DNA from: Arctopsyche grandis
Lineage: Eukaryota; Arthropoda; Insecta; Trichoptera; Hydropsychidae
NCBI RefSeq assembly: GCF_051622035.1
Contig: NC_135358.1
Span: 7,729,001-7,793,000, forward strand
Reading direction: 5' to 3'
DNA length: 64,000 nucleotides
The translations under genes were made by a program, and so were the position numbers. Shown here piece by piece: positions 11,425 to 23,939 of the stretch; the first letter of the stretch is position 1, and each line of letters starts with the position of its first letter. The notes below the pieces were generated by a model that had not been told where the DNA came from, searched no databases, and was given only the letters and a program-made list of their open reading frames with translations.

Positions 11425-12345
11425 TCCACTATTGCACAAAGCGTATTTATATCATTCAGAACTGCACGGCTTCATCCCGCACAGCAGTGCACGGAAAAGA
11501 TTATTCTATTCATACTATACAGAAGCATACGATTCGGCACGTTCAGACTTGTTTCGGCCGAGTGCAAGGCAAAATTGACCTACGTATACAGTACGGAGTG
11601 CGACGATACGGCGCAATACTGCTTGCGTTGTATCATCGAGTCAATTTAGTCACAATATGACGTTTCCGAATATATTCTTACGAGCATGCGTACTTTCGAA
11701 AGTACGCATGCGCATATATTTCTACAGTGGCCGTAGAAAACCGGTTCTGTGATGTGTACTACTGTATAATTCGAATAGATCGTGTCAGCTACTGCTGTTA
11801 CGTACATATTACGGAACATATGAATGTGTCCATATAGAATGTACTAATGAATAAGTTGCCGGTCTGTGGTTTGTCAGTATAAACTGACCTTTTGGGTCTA
11901 TTCATACTACCATATAATAATTGCACGTAACCAAAAGTAAAAAAGTATTCTTTGGTAAATTTTGTATGCCGCATTCGTGTCTAACGTTGCGTGGACTTAA
12001 TAGTAATTAACAACAGTAGCCGACAAAATCTATTCATACTATGCAGCAGTACGAGTCACCGTAAAACCGATTGTCAATATTTACGCAAGACGTGACGTTA
12101 TAGTGCGCAAGCGCATATGAATATTTTCAGAAACATCTTATTGTTAAAATAATTACACGCAAGCAATATTGCACCGTATCGTCACGCTCTCTAATGTATA
12201 TGTAAGCTGATTTTGCCTAGCATTCGGCAAAAACTTGTCTGAGCGTGCATTACTGTATAGTATGTATAGAAGTAGTCTTTTCCGTGCACTGCCGTGTCGG
12301 GCTGTTACTTTGCAGTGCTGGATAGTATGAATAGACCTGCATGCG
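11425..12345. mobile_element. Cluster of MITEs with TCTATTCATA-type ends (family C)
   Basis: Related blocks occur in opposite orientations. Both carry 'gtgcacggaaaagattattct' or its complement, 'cggcacgttcagacttgttt'-like, 'gagtgcaaggcaaaat', 'cgatacggcgcaatact' and 'actattcatactat'. Left-facing blocks are near 11425-11790 and right-facing ones near 12030-12345, with a diverged piece at 11790-11950. The same family makes up 23940-24655 and 43057-43725. A perfect 28-bp palindrome sits in the middle of the first block. No intact transposase is seen. Confidence 0.6.
11684..11711. repeat. Perfect 28-bp palindrome
   Basis: The 14-bp half GCATGCGTACTTTC is followed directly by its exact reverse complement, with no loop. 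It lies at the centre of a family C MITE, so it probably marks the symmetry axis of that element and not a regulatory site. Confidence 0.8.
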
Positions 12346-13059
12346 GAAATTCTACGTATATTTTATATTATTTTAATAAATTAATTTAACTATAATTATG
12401 CAATATCATTTTTTTTCTAAAAATTATATATAATTTAGTCTATTATAGAAAAAATATATAAAAATGAGTCAATATTCCATAAATGCATACTTTCTTACTA
12501 TTTCTTTCAATGTGAAGAAAAAAACTATTTTAATTACATTAAAGCTTCCGATTAGTATTGAACGCTAATTTTCCGTGTCATATATAAGTTTTGTAACAGC
12601 GATGGAAAAACTTTCTTTCATTTTATAATATTTTTCACTAATGGGACACGTCGTGCCGTGCCTGTCCGACGATTTGTCACTTCTATCGTGAAAATCGCAG
12701 TTTTCAGGTCAATACCAAAGTACAATTTGATATATATGCTTTCTAGAAATATTCCAGTCTATTTATACGCGCCTATTTGTGCAAAACAATGTATATATTT
12801 GTTATAAGCATACCGAAACCGCAAAACAGAATGAACTTTCCCCACTACCTTTCATTGATATTTTATTTATGACCAAAGAACGACACACAACACTACATAT
12901 TTCAATCAACGTACCACTTTATGATCATTGTACTTGTAGTTTATGCCAATCTAATTATTTATCGATTGAAATTAATTGTACGGTCTTCATAGAGACGCAG
13001 GTGAGATTTCCCGACGTCTAAAGAAAAGCGTCGTCTATTTATTTGCACGTCGCGCGAAA

Positions 13060-13264
13060 TATTTCCACACTTTTCCACACGAGCGCGGCGCGTCGTCGGA
13101 TACGCACGTGCGCATGAGCATCTCTCTACTACTGTCAAAATAATTCACAGGTGATTAAATCGGATCGGTATCAGTGATATTTAAATATTGAAATTCAGTG
13201 CTCGAACGAACGTTTCGCGGTGTAAAGATAATTTTAAAGAGTGGTGTGCGATGGCAATACGCTG
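13060..13264 (+). promoter_or_regulatory. Candidate promoter and 5' leader of the CELF gene, with a 4-codon uORF
   Basis: The sequence becomes CpG-rich just before the candidate first coding exon. Two arthropod-type initiator motifs TCAGTG occur at 13171 and 13195; neither can be shown to be used. A short upstream ORF starts at 13251 (ATG GCA ATA CGC TGA); its stop TGA (13263-13265) overlaps the main start ATG (13265) by one base as TGATG. The uORF start has a G at -3 and a G at +4, while the main start has a C at -3, so the uORF could affect translation of the CELF isoform made from this exon. Confidence 0.4.
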
Positions 13265-13421
13265 ATGGTGCGCGATGGTGACATGGCCATGAAGAACCGA
13301 GTGAAGCAGCAGCAGCATCAGCAGCAAAATGGCTCCAATAGTCCTCCAGGAAGTCAATATCCTGCCATCAGTGCGGCCTATTGGCTGCCGGCTCCGAATC
13401 CCACGCCGTACTTATTACCAG
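13265..13421 (+). CDS. Candidate 5' coding exon of the CELF/Bruno gene
   Basis: It encodes 52 residues plus one base: a start, a basic stretch, a glutamine/histidine run (KQQQHQQQN), then SPPGSQYPAISAAYWLPAPN and a proline-rich end, closing at a good donor (CCAG|gtattg). The reading frame upstream also opens through GTG codons, but the first ATG is 13265. The exon ends in phase 1 with a G, exactly the phase required by the RRM2 exon at 29684, so direct joining is in frame. An N-terminal leader with glutamine and proline stretches is ordinary for this family. I did not find RRM1 exons between here and 29684, so either they lie upstream of the window and this is an alternative first exon, or I missed them. 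It could belong to another transcript. Confidence 0.5.
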
Positions 13422-13429
13422 GTATTGAA

Positions 13430-16080
13430 GATTCATCCTTAACGACATGGGATTGATATTTCTATCTGCCTTTAAGTATATTATATTAAATTTGAATTAA
13501 TTTTAAAATATCCTTTGCTTGGAATTGTGATCAATGTGTGCCTTTTCATTCAGCGCGCCCGTTCAGGTAAACAGTGCACAGGTGATAATTCGCAAACGAC
13601 CGTGTTGTATCTACGCAGTGTTGATTTTTAAATAGAGGGGATTTTCTTGAATTGAAATAAATACTTGCTGTATTAGTATAATACGTTTCTTATTCGAGAA
13701 ATATTATTTTTAAATTTTAAAACTGATTCAAATATCGATATACATACATACATAATGCTTGAATTTGTATGAACAATGTTTCGAGGAAATTTCATACGTA
13801 TTTACTATCTTAACGGTCAAATTATTTATCGTAAACCTGTGTTAAAATGTTATTGTAATGATATTTATTTGTATGGAGTATGTCGGCTTTCCGTTTATCT
13901 CATCTTTGTAATAAGTTAATTAGATGGAAATTTGCATCAAATTGTATGACTGGATTCTTCTGTTTGAGTCTTATCTGTCCAGAGAGAAACATCAAATACA
14001 AGCGTGTATTTTTTTAAATTAAAATACGAATATGTGTGTGTCAGTGGCGTGTCGTGACTTTTAAAACAGGGAACTAAGTATAGACAGAAAATTTTTGAAT
14101 TATAATAATCTGTCTTGAAGTGATGATTGCAATTTTTCATTTTTGTGCTAAGAAAAATATTCTAAATAGCTTTAATATCTTTCCAAATTACATTAAGTTA
14201 ATCTTCAAAGGTTATTCTTCTGAATAATTTTTCGAACAATCGATCGAGAATTCAACATTCCAAAGCCTCGTTATTTGTTTTCGCGACCCTTGCCACATTT
14301 GTAATCAAGAAGCTGCGTGTAAATATGCGTTATTTTAACAAAAAAATTGTTCAGAACGATGTATGATAGTCACAAATCAGAATATCCTTAGTGAAAATTC
14401 CATAAATGCTTGAAGAGAAATTAAATCGAAAAATGTTTTGTCTTCGACGCAATATAAAAATTCACATGTACCGAAAAAGGAGGAATTGAGACGACGAACC
14501 GTGCAAGCGAATGATCCGGTGGACCATACCATAACAATCCACCATCACTATCAATTAGAAGGGCCGATTTCAATTTCTGAACTTCGCCTTTCCGAGTAAA
14601 CAATATCAATATGGACAACTATTTGAATTTGTTGTAATTGAATTGTTGATATTTTTCAATTTTAGGTGACTAGTCTAGTCCTTCTAGTCCAATAACGGTA
14701 CGCCACTGTCATTAAACAAATTAAAAGTGAATATTTTATATGTGAAATGAAAAGTAAATATTATTCAATTTTATTTCAGTTAAAATGCGATACATATATA
14801 TGCTTTTTTTATTTTAAGTCCAAATTAAAGGTCAGTGCGGTTTTCAATCAGATTATATTTTACATCATTCAAAACTTTGAGGGATATTGAGATAGATTGA
14901 TAAAAGTTTTATAAACAGAACCGCATGCGGCTCGGAAACCCCCGATTTATAAATATACCGTTTTGGAACTAAATAATTACTCAAATTTGACATTTTCATT
15001 ATTATAACAGAATTTAAGCTTTATAATAAAACTACCTACTTAACAATTCTTACACAATTTGTGAACAATCGATTGCATTTTTTTATCTAAAGCATTATTG
15101 TTTTTATGTGCATTTCTAATCAATTATTTTTATCGACTTGTAAACATTGACGTTCAATATTGAATCCAATCTAAATTCAATTTTCAATACAGAATTATTG
15201 ACCAACGAGGTAGATATATGTATGTATTTTTAATTCAATATCTACGCTTTGTTTGAAAACGTTATATCATAATACCTACATCAAATTCGAGTCGAACTTT
15301 ACCCTGTGTATTACAAATGTATTTTTCTACGATAGATTTATTTGTCTTCTTAATTATTCCTGTGACTGTTTCTTTTGATCGTTCCGTTGAATTTACTTTT
15401 CTTTTTAAATCCGACGTATACATATGCGTTCACGAGAGCCCTATTAGCGTTTTTAATTGGGAAGAAACATCGCTACTTTCATGCAGCTTAACTCTCAAAA
15501 CATAATAATAAACTTATTATTTTAATTTTTCCAAGGAATGCAGCTTCCGTCGATTCGTACGCATCGAGTGCATTCACTTTCTATCTCATCTTCGTAATAA
15601 TTCAAAGCGAAATTTGCATCAAAGTGCAACAGCCGCTCATAAGTGGATTCCGCAGATTCAATTCGTGCCGTATGAATATGATTTTTTTTTAATTATTCAA
15701 TTTACATACGACTGTCGTTAAGTGACGAATTTAATGCAAATATTCTCTTATTCATATGCACTTTCGATTTGATTCTTATCTTAAATCTACAGTGGACTTT
15801 TGACTGTCATTCTTCTAGCACAAAGCATCGATTATGTGTTGGTAATTATCGTACATAAAACATTCATTTCCTGTAAATTTTAGATAGAAAATTGTACATC
15901 GGAACGTATATAATAACTCCAAATGATCCAACATTAATATAAAAAATCCTTATAAATAGTGCCTAAAAACTTTGACTCAAATTTTCGACTGTCAAAATCC
16001 ATGATTTCTACTACAATATTTTATTAACTTTAAAATCAGTTGATAAAAAACGATTTTTTTTTGCATTAGTTGTACCCAAG
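13430..16080. other. Intronic stretch, mostly unique AT-rich DNA
   Basis: It lies in the inferred CELF first intron. A CAGTGGCGTGTC end at 14041 and a matching inverted GTACGCCACTG end at about 14698 may bound a 668-bp MITE, but the flanks do not form a duplication. About 80 bp near 13885 ('tatctcatctttgtaataa … atttgcatcaaa') recurs near 15575. No exon was recognised. Confidence 0.35.
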
Positions 16081-16240
16081 ACAATTTAAAAGGGTACAAG
16101 AAAGGCCACAGATGAAATGAGTAATAGAAAAATGTGTGGGGTTAGATAGATTAATGCTGCTCAGATCAGAAACAAATGGAAACTTTTTGGAAAGGCCTTC
16201 GTACATATGTAAATAGATAGTAGATGATGATATTGTAATT
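16080..16240 (+). pseudogene. RTE LINE 3'-end remnant
   Basis: It carries a degraded version of the RTE tail seen at 22700-22800: 'aaaatgtgtggggttagat', 'gctgctcagatcagaaacaa', then 'aaaggccttcgta', followed by a gatgatgat-like end. Only the last 160 bp survive, as expected of 5'-truncated insertions. Confidence 0.5.
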
Positions 16241-16599
16241 CATTTCCAAAACAACTCGTTGAAGTATCAACGAGTACAGCTTCAGTTATTAATAAAGAAT
16301 GTAATATTCTATAATCATGCATACATAAATAGTGTCTTTTACAGCGAGATCTGGTATTTTTCTATAGTAAAAAGTTTTTTTTTTTGTGAAACACCGCCTA
16401 CATAGTAATGTGATATGAGCCATATGTCATTCGAACGTTTATAAAGCACATTTCACATCGTTGTAATCTATCAGCGGTATCACTTTTCAGCCATTTGGCA
16501 AAGATCAAATTGTCGTAAAAACAATGTCGCATGCGCTTTTTACGACTGTGTATTCTCATAATAATTGCAAATTTCAGCACACATACTATTCACCTAGCT

Positions 16600-17030
16600 A
16601 CATTATTTTTTGTATCGGCATAATACGGCGAAGAGAGAGTAGCTAGAAATTTTTTCACGTATGGGAAGCATTAGTGATTTACGTGACGTGAATCGTTGAC
16701 ATTGCTGTGACAAGCGCACATTTAGAGAGTGCATCTTTGCGTATCGTTTCGAGCTATTGCAGCTCGACGGTGTGCAAGAGCGACTGCAACTGCAACTGCA
16801 AACGCCTCTCCTTTTCCATTTCATTTGGCGTTGCCCAAGCATAAATGCATGCGGTTTGCATTCGCTGGAAATGGGCGTCGACACGCTTCCGCTGCAACGA
16901 AGCTCTTCAAAACACTATGCAATTTACATAAGCACTGCTGGAGTACCTGCAAGATTTTGTGCAACACTGTAAACTTGACCTGGTATATATTATATGTACA
17001 TATGAAAATTTTCAATGATCAAAGGTGAGG
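16600..17030. other. Unassigned sequence with overlapping short frames
   Basis: Overlapping frames of 60-99 codons occur on both strands here. The minus frame starting at 16884 has cysteine/serine runs (CSCSCSRSC) that arise from a 'gcaactgcaactgcaa' near-repeat at 16785-16802. No domain or convincing splice site is visible. I treat it as non-coding. Confidence 0.35.
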
Positions 17031-17302
17031 AAAAAATGAACCATGGAATGACACTATTTAACACGATTGTATATGTACAAAAAATATAACCTAGATATAT
17101 GATTGTCAAGGATCAAAGAATCTTCTGTACACTACATAATTGTGAAAGATTGAAATCAACTGAAAAGTACGAAAATCCAAAGATGAAAGATACATAGATA
17201 TTTATTTAAGCTGCTTTTAAAGATCATTGAAGTTGACTTAAAACCCTCAATATGAGTCCTCTCACAATGAATATAGTCTGAAAGACGATTCAGTTAGGAG
17301 GA

Positions 17303-17338
17303 CTATACCTTAGGAGGACTATATCTCCTAAGGTATAG
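17303..17338. repeat. 14-bp perfect inverted repeat (hairpin)
   Basis: CTATACCTTAGGAG (17303-17316) and its exact complement (17325-17338) flank an 8-base loop. 'aggaggactatacctta' recurs imperfectly on both sides (17297, 17353), so the hairpin is part of a small local repeat cluster. Confidence 0.7.
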
Positions 17339-17369
17339 TTCAGTTCAGGTTAAGAGGACTATACCTTAA

Positions 17370-17520
17370 AAATGCTAGCACGCCTTTCTATGCCATCGCG
17401 ATCCTTGCTAAAAACTCACATCTTGGAATGTTTTCGGTGATATTTTATCCTTGTATTGACATAGGTTTGACAATGATCGATACCGACGATTCCCATATAG
17501 GAGAAACTTTCGAAATAATA
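17370..17520 (-). repeat. Dispersed repeat family D, partial copy
   Basis: It carries a fragment of the family seen fully at 19040-19545: 'ggaatgttttcggtgatatt', 'ttatccttgtattga' and 'gacaatgatcgata', in the same order and orientation as that copy, and reversed relative to 39050-39290 and 58260-58600. Confidence 0.5.
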
Positions 17521-19039
17521 AGATTTATTTTTTTAAAACAGATTCATACAGTATTACAATGTTTTTTCATAATATTGACTCCAAAAAAGTTTTGTATATA
17601 TTTTGTTATCCATTATGTATTAACCTCAACCTTACATAGGTTGCCCGAAGTGACATATATTGTCAAACTTTTGTACATAAGTATCAAATACTATCATTAC
17701 ACATAATGATTAAACCCAAAACATGAATTAAGAACACTGTGTGACAAACTGCGGAAGCCGCTATAGCAGTTCTATCATTTGTAGATGTTCCTATTCCTAA
17801 TTTATCGAGCAAAACTAAAGAGTTGATTGCAGTCCGTCTCGATAGTGCTACTGCTTTACTCAAATTCAACCAGGAAGGTCAACTGTCCCGACATTACAAT
17901 GACATGAAGACACTCCTATAATAGTTAGAGTCTACCTAGGCGTGCCGTGGCGTACTTACGAATGTGTTCGTACCATTGAGAGTATGATCTATTTATTCAA
18001 GAAGCCGACGGCTAAGTTGTAAATAATTAGAATGGTTGTTTATGTGCTGGGTGAATATTGAGTATGAATTTAAGGGACGAACTTATTCACACGAATCAAT
18101 TACCCCTTTCCGAGTCTATTGTACAGTTTTTTCCTCTTTATTCAAGTACTTGAAATAATCAACATAAGCAGTGATAGCGGTTGTAAATGGACGAGGAAAG
18201 TTTTAAAATCAAATCTGAAAGGATGTGTGTATAGGTAGAATGTAGAATGTATGTAGAAGATAGTAAAACAGACAAAATTGACATTGATCATCCAGCATTG
18301 GATGGTGAAAAATTTGATGTTGATCGCCATATTTTACGACAAGATGCATTATTTCTCAAATAGATTATAAATCGTACTATGCACGTGTGCATATAAACAA
18401 AAAAATGTTAACAAACTCTGGTTTTTGAGAGACTATGCCCATGTGATATTATTTGAATAAATCATGGACACTAAGCGTACGTGCGCACGTATCTTCTCCG
18501 TCACACTCATAAATTCATTCTAATGTTCCGTTGAATTATTGTCTCGAAAGTTCTCCTTTTTTATTATTATTTTCATCTGAAAAAAACATACCACAATTTC
18601 AGGTAGGTCATGCACGACACTCTATTATTAGCGACATCTTACCAAACTGACACGTTTCCACGAATCACTTATACATATATATATTTATTATTTATTATTT
18701 AAGTTTCCGAAGCACATAAACATACAATAATACAGATTAAGCCCCAACTATTTTAAGTCAAACAATTGTGTGTGTGTGTGTTTTATTATGATTACATTGA
18801 CGGAATAATGTATGTATAGGTATAGTGCATTTTTACGAAATGCATATGCGAACAATGGCGATTGTGAATGCACGTGCTTTGTTTTTCATTTCTTATCATT
18901 TCAATGCTATTTTATAATATGCAATGGTTTTATCGACATTTCTCATTCAATTACAGAACGCTTTTCTTATCGATTCAAAGGAATTATGATGAACTATTTG
19001 CTCATTTCGTGCATTATATTGTGTTATATTCGTGTCAAC

Positions 19040-19545
19040 AGGGGCGGCTCGTGACCTTAAAAATAGGTGGGGCAAGAGGAAGCTAAAGTCACATATGTGA
19101 TTGACAATTTAAGCATACCTTGCAAAATATAGTTGAAATGTCGAGAAACATTGACGGTGTTGTGTATTTTTCGAATCGTATGGTTTATTCTGCCCCTAAG
19201 ATAGCTTTAGGGCAAAATCACACAGGAAGGAACGCGGCACGTGGTTTTTTTTAGATACTTTTAAACATGCGAAAAAAATGTGGCATGCCTTGCACATATT
19301 CATGACACGCCCAGCACACACCGTCCCAAAATCACCCCCTGGAGTATTTTCGGTAAAATGTTATCCTTGTATTTATCCTTGCTTGACAGTGATCGATAAC
19401 TGTGTATCCCATATTTGAAGAAATGTAGGAGAACCCCCACAGCGGGGGTCAAGCACACGACGTGCCGTTCGTCCCTGTGTGATTTCGCCCTTACGCAGCC
19501 AACTAACAGCAATCCTCTATATACGGAAATACAGATCATTTTTTT
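19040..19545 (-). repeat. Dispersed repeat family D, long copy
   Basis: The most complete copy. On the minus strand it reads 'tcgatcactgtcaagcaagg', 'ttaccgaaaatactccaggg', 'tttaaaagtatct' and 'tgattttgccctaaagc'. An internal repeat of 'tgtgtgat(t)tcgccctta' appears in both halves (about 19200 and 19480). The left boundary at 19040 begins 'ggggcggctcgtgacctt', similar to MITE ends of the CAGTGGCGTG type. Probably a non-autonomous DNA element; no coding capacity. Confidence 0.5.
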
Positions 19546-20214
19546 TATCTTAAGACCGGTGTGACGCTTTGGACAACCCGTCAGGTCACACCGGTCATTT
19601 TATTGTTGTTGTTATTATTTTTAAATAATAATAAATTAAATAAATAAATCTTCCTCGACTTATTGTCTACATACTACACACAGTACCACTCGCAAGTGCC
19701 TGCATAGCAGGCAAACCGAAGCTGGCAACCACGGGATCACGGCAGATAAACGATTGCTTCAGAGTGAATTACAAAATGGTTGTACTCACTACGTGGTGAG
19801 CGGTATGAAGAAACACAAGTTGACTCATCAACAATATACAAATACAGTGCCGCCCTTACGTGTCAACGTCGAAGGGATATTAAAAAAAACAAATTGGGCA
19901 AGAAAAAACGATTAATTTTTACTTTTGATTGAAAGATTTGTTCTAAAATATATCATTATGTATATATGTATATATTTTTTTTTATTTCATAGAACATGAA
20001 AACTCCCCTTTACAGATCGCTCAAAAGTGCTTATAAAAATACAATATAATCAATATACATAAGCATTTCATTCAATGCAAAATCATACAACGATCCAAAG
20101 TGACATATATGTATGGAGAAATGATTGCAGCATTTTATAATCGAATTGGCGAACCTTGAGACGCTGAATAACTTGAGATTAGCAAGAGAAATAGGAAAGG
20201 AGATGACAATTTTA

Positions 20215-20385
20215 CATGAACCGTTTCAATGAAAATGAAAAATTGGCAAACTCTGGTAAGAAACGATCGAGCTGGAGGCACAAACCAAGATCTGGCCAAC
20301 AGCGGAACTCTAGTGGGACTCGAACCCGTGACCACTCTGGTCGAAAGCTATAATATGCTAACCACTAGTCAACGCTGCTGGTTAT
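20215..20385 (-). mobile_element. tRNA-derived SINE, copy 2
   Basis: Minus-strand copy with A box TAGTGGTTAGCATAT, B box GGTCACGGGTTCGAGTCCC and body 'ttggccagatcttggtttgt', then 'tcgatcgtttcttaccagag' and 'tttgccaatttttcat'. Its B box is nearest the tRNA consensus (GGTTCGANTCC) of the three copies. Confidence 0.8.
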
Positions 20386-20389
20386 AATT

Positions 20390-22320
20390 ATAATTGTATC
20401 ATGTATTAAATTCAATTGTTTGAATTATTGAATGTTGTGAAAAAAACCACATGTTGAACAAGGTCGAATCTAAACCGGGGTAATGAGCAAGCAGCTCTGA
20501 AGACTTCACTCTCTCGCACGATTTACTCGTTTAAATTATATTATATTGCTGAAAACCAAGTGACGAAATTTATATAACGCTAGCTGGGGGGGGGTCGATT
20601 GTCGTGAATTATCTGAAAAAGCGCGTTTTAAGTCTGATTAATAGAGTGCTCGAGTGATTTCGCGGTTTTTTCGACGCGTTGTTTTCTCGGCGAGCTTTAA
20701 GTTTTCCCCTCGTAAAGTGCGCTTTTATAAGACGCCTTAAGGAAAAATGAAAGAAAAGCAAACACACCCATACACACACACACACACACACACACTTGTG
20801 CGTAAACGACAAAAGCGTTTTGGATAACGGCCAGCCAAATTACTCGGCGAAAACTAACGGTTGTCATGTAAAACGACCGTAAAATACAATGCTGAAAATT
20901 CAACTGTCGATTCATCGTGTTTCCAATGATTTTTCTGCATTTTTTCCGATCGTTTGTTTATCTTTTCGGGGGGGAGGGAGGTTTACTTTGAAACGTTCCC
21001 TCGAACGTGTGTGTCGTCGGCTAAAATTTCATCCGTTGATTTTTGGCTCAGTTTCTGAAAACTTAATGCGAACATGTCATGCGAATGATTCGTTTTTTGT
21101 TTTTTTTTTATTCCAACTTCTTCGTGTTGATTTATGCGTATATAATTATGATGTTTCCATTTGAAAATGTAAATAAACGTCCACCCTGTAAATTTAACCG
21201 GATTAATAACGTAATAACTTATGCTTCCTTTTGTTCCAACAGTTTCGTCCCGATAAATCTTCGTTGCGTTTGCATACTGTGTCTTAACGTTGCATATATC
21301 TTCTAATTTTGAAAATTGTGTTTACGTTCAACATAATGAATTTGTGGCCTGTGTTTCTGAATATGCATCTCGGACGATCAATCAAGCGAAAGGTGTCTTA
21401 AAAACTAACGAAAACATCGGTGATTCTACATTGAAACGATTTTGTAGCCAGATTACATGGATTTATGTTGTCTAAAATTTAGCCACAATGTATGTATACT
21501 GCACTGCTAGACCTATTGCATACCAGTACATATACATATAGGTCGTGGGTTCAAGATCTTGTGGTTATTAAAACAAAGATCCATCGCCTCTTCTTAGAAG
21601 TTAACCGATTTTCATAGGTTAATTGTTATGACGGATCCAATAAATTAGTTTCCTCCTCCTCAGTTTGTCGTAAATTCGAGTTATTATTAGCATTTCGAAT
21701 TTATAAAATGAATTGAATCTTATAAAATGCTACCTAGATACTGTATTTCTCGCAAATTTTCTGTGTATCAAAAAAAATGATTTTCCATGGACGTCTCTAT
21801 TGTAAAACATCATATCAACCGGTACAATGAAAATTGAAAGAAAACTTTCAAAGGGTTTCGTTAATGAACATACTAGTTTGTTCTTACACGAACGAATCTG
21901 GCCAGTTATAGTGTACACAAAAGAACAAATTGACAAACGATCTACATATATATACAAATACACAAACCATTAGGCATAAGTTTAAGTATTCTCAATTGTT
22001 AGTCCCATCTTATTTGTATTACTTACAATAATATTATTAATATGGCAATATTTTTAATATTAGTGAAATATAGCAACATTGTAACGCGGTTTCCAAATGA
22101 TTTCAAATACTTGAAGTTTTAACATCTCAAAGATTATGACAGCTAAATGTTTCATACGACACATTGTGAGTCTATTTGAAGATAGCTTTTGACTGTTAGC
22201 ATTTAAAATAAAAATAATAGTTCATGTATGAACAAACGAGTGTGTTCATAAACGAACCGGAGTGAACACGGACTGAAACACATACATATATACATCATAT
22301 CATACCTAACTTATATTGAA
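20390..22320. other. Intronic stretch without a recognised gene
   Basis: A CpG-containing patch (20480-21060) has short frames but no domain. A CA/CG dinucleotide run lies at about 20760-20796. At 21530-21560 'ataggtcgtgggttcaagat' looks like an isolated tRNA-type B box without a clear A box, perhaps another SINE. The rest is AT-rich. Confidence 0.35.
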
Positions 22321-22326
22321 AATAAT

Positions 22327-22369
22327 TTGTGACTTATTATAATGTACATATGTATATAATAAGTCACAA
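22327..22369. repeat. 15-bp perfect inverted repeat next to an RTE fragment
   Basis: TTGTGACTTATTATA (22327-22341) pairs exactly with 22355-22369 around a 13-base loop. It directly precedes the RTE fragment that starts near 22371. Confidence 0.7.
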
Positions 22370-22370
22370 G

Positions 22371-22800
22371 CCTCAAGAAAAAGATATTCGATCAATGCGT
22401 TTCCTCAGTGATGACGTATGGATGTGAAACTCGGACATTAAACGCCATGATGCTACACAAATTCCACTGCACTCAAAGAAGTATGGAACGCTGTATGCTC
22501 CCCATAACGAGGAAAGACAGGAAGCGGAATACGTGGCTAGTGAACATAGTAGATAGAGTAAAGTGATTGAAATGGCAAAGGTTGGACCACTTGGCTAGAA
22601 GAATGGACGAAAGGAGTGCTAGAATGGTACCCGAGAGAATGTAAAAGGATAAAAGGAATACTGCAGAGAAGATGGGTGTACGAAATTAGGAAAATGTGTG
22701 GGATGAGATGGATGAGAGTTGCTCAAAACAGAGACGAGTGCAAGCATGTTGGAGAAGCCTTCGTCCAGCAGTGAATGGTCACGAATCGTATCTGCGATCT
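22371..22800 (+). pseudogene. RTE-clade LINE 3' fragment
   Basis: In three decayed plus-strand frames it reads YGCETRTLNAMM, MERCMLPITRKDRKRNTW and, near the end, MCGMRWMRVAQNRDE, then EAFVQQ. This is the C-terminal tail of RTE-type endonuclease/RT proteins and matches the better-preserved copy at 50961-51332 (minus). Stops and frame changes (for example the premature TGA in 'aaagtgattgaaatgg') make it non-functional. Confidence 0.75.
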
Positions 22801-22948
22801 ATAATTTCATTTAAATCTACATATTTTCATTTCATAATAATAGTATATTTTGTACAACATAAATAGCACTAATAGTCGATGATGCTTGTTTATTGCCTTA
22901 ATAACTTATATGATTAATGTTGTTAACAAGGTTGCTGCAGTGTGTATA

Positions 22949-23042
22949 AGTATATATATATATATATATATTTTCAATTGTATATAATATATCATTATAT
23001 TAAATCAAATCATATAAACGTTTATATATATATATATATACA
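22949..23042. repeat. (TA)n microsatellites
   Basis: Two TA-dinucleotide runs, at about 22949-22971 and 23021-23040, separated by AT-rich sequence. Confidence 0.8.
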
Positions 23043-23049
23043 TATAAGC

Positions 23050-23935
23050 AGATTTATATACATATGTGCACGTGTAATTTGATTAGGCCTAGCATATACG
23101 AGTATCTCGTAACAAATTTCTCGATATTTAACTATTGCACGCTTTGAACGAGATGTGTGTTGAAACTGGATCACGACCACCCAAAACAATAGAGGAAGTG
23201 ATGGTGTCTGTATTGTTTTTTCAGCTGAGTTTCAGCCGAGCTTTCCAATGTAATTTTCCGACAGATAAAATCTGACGTCTACAACGACTACCCCGTTTTC
23301 GTTGTATGCCGTAAATTTTTCTTTTTTCACAGCTTCGTCTCAGCCGACCGCCAGATATTGGCACGATATTGTCACCGAGGCGCTACAAAAACAATTCATC
23401 AAAAATATCAAACACAAATAAAAACATAAAACAAAACGCAAACTCGAAAGGACGAAATGAAACGTATTGTATATTATATTTATAGCGTGCTGAAAACGGA
23501 CGCGACCAATTGATTTGTACGGTCTGTGAGACCCAGTTATGTACTAACACTAACGAGACCATATTACATACATAAAATCAAGAACTAATCTTTATAAATT
23601 CTATCGGAAGCTGTCGCGATGATGTCTAGAACTCCATTGCGTTTCATTCATTCAGTTTGGAGGCCACTCCTACTTCATAACCTCACTCTATTATCATATG
23701 AAGTTATGAAAACACTCCCACATAGTGACGTGGGTGGTACATTTGCCTTCCCATCTCGCTCACTCTATATTGTTTGTTTTGTTTAACAATCCATTTTTTT
23801 TTTTTATTATCTAAGTATGAGTCTTTGCGACGGCTTCAGTCTACATCTTAAAATAAATTGAGATAAAAAAAACAGCTCATTCTACATACAATCATTAGAA
23901 AACAGTATTAAGGTTTGTTCATCTTTAGTACATTA
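23050..23935. other. Intronic stretch, nothing identified
   Basis: AT-rich sequence with a moderately CpG-containing part at 23140-23520. No exon, repeat family or RNA gene recognised. Confidence 0.35.
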
Positions 23936-23939
23936 TATA

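Noticed and set aside
14041-14708. A 668-bp MITE bounded by CAGTGGCGTGTC and GTACGCCACTG
   Set aside because: The similarity stops after about 11 bases and the flanks do not match; two independent ends are equally likely.
16603-17028. Overlapping frames of 60-99 codons on both strands with cysteine or threonine/alanine runs
   Set aside because: Repetitive dipeptides come from a 'ctgcaa' near-repeat; no domain.
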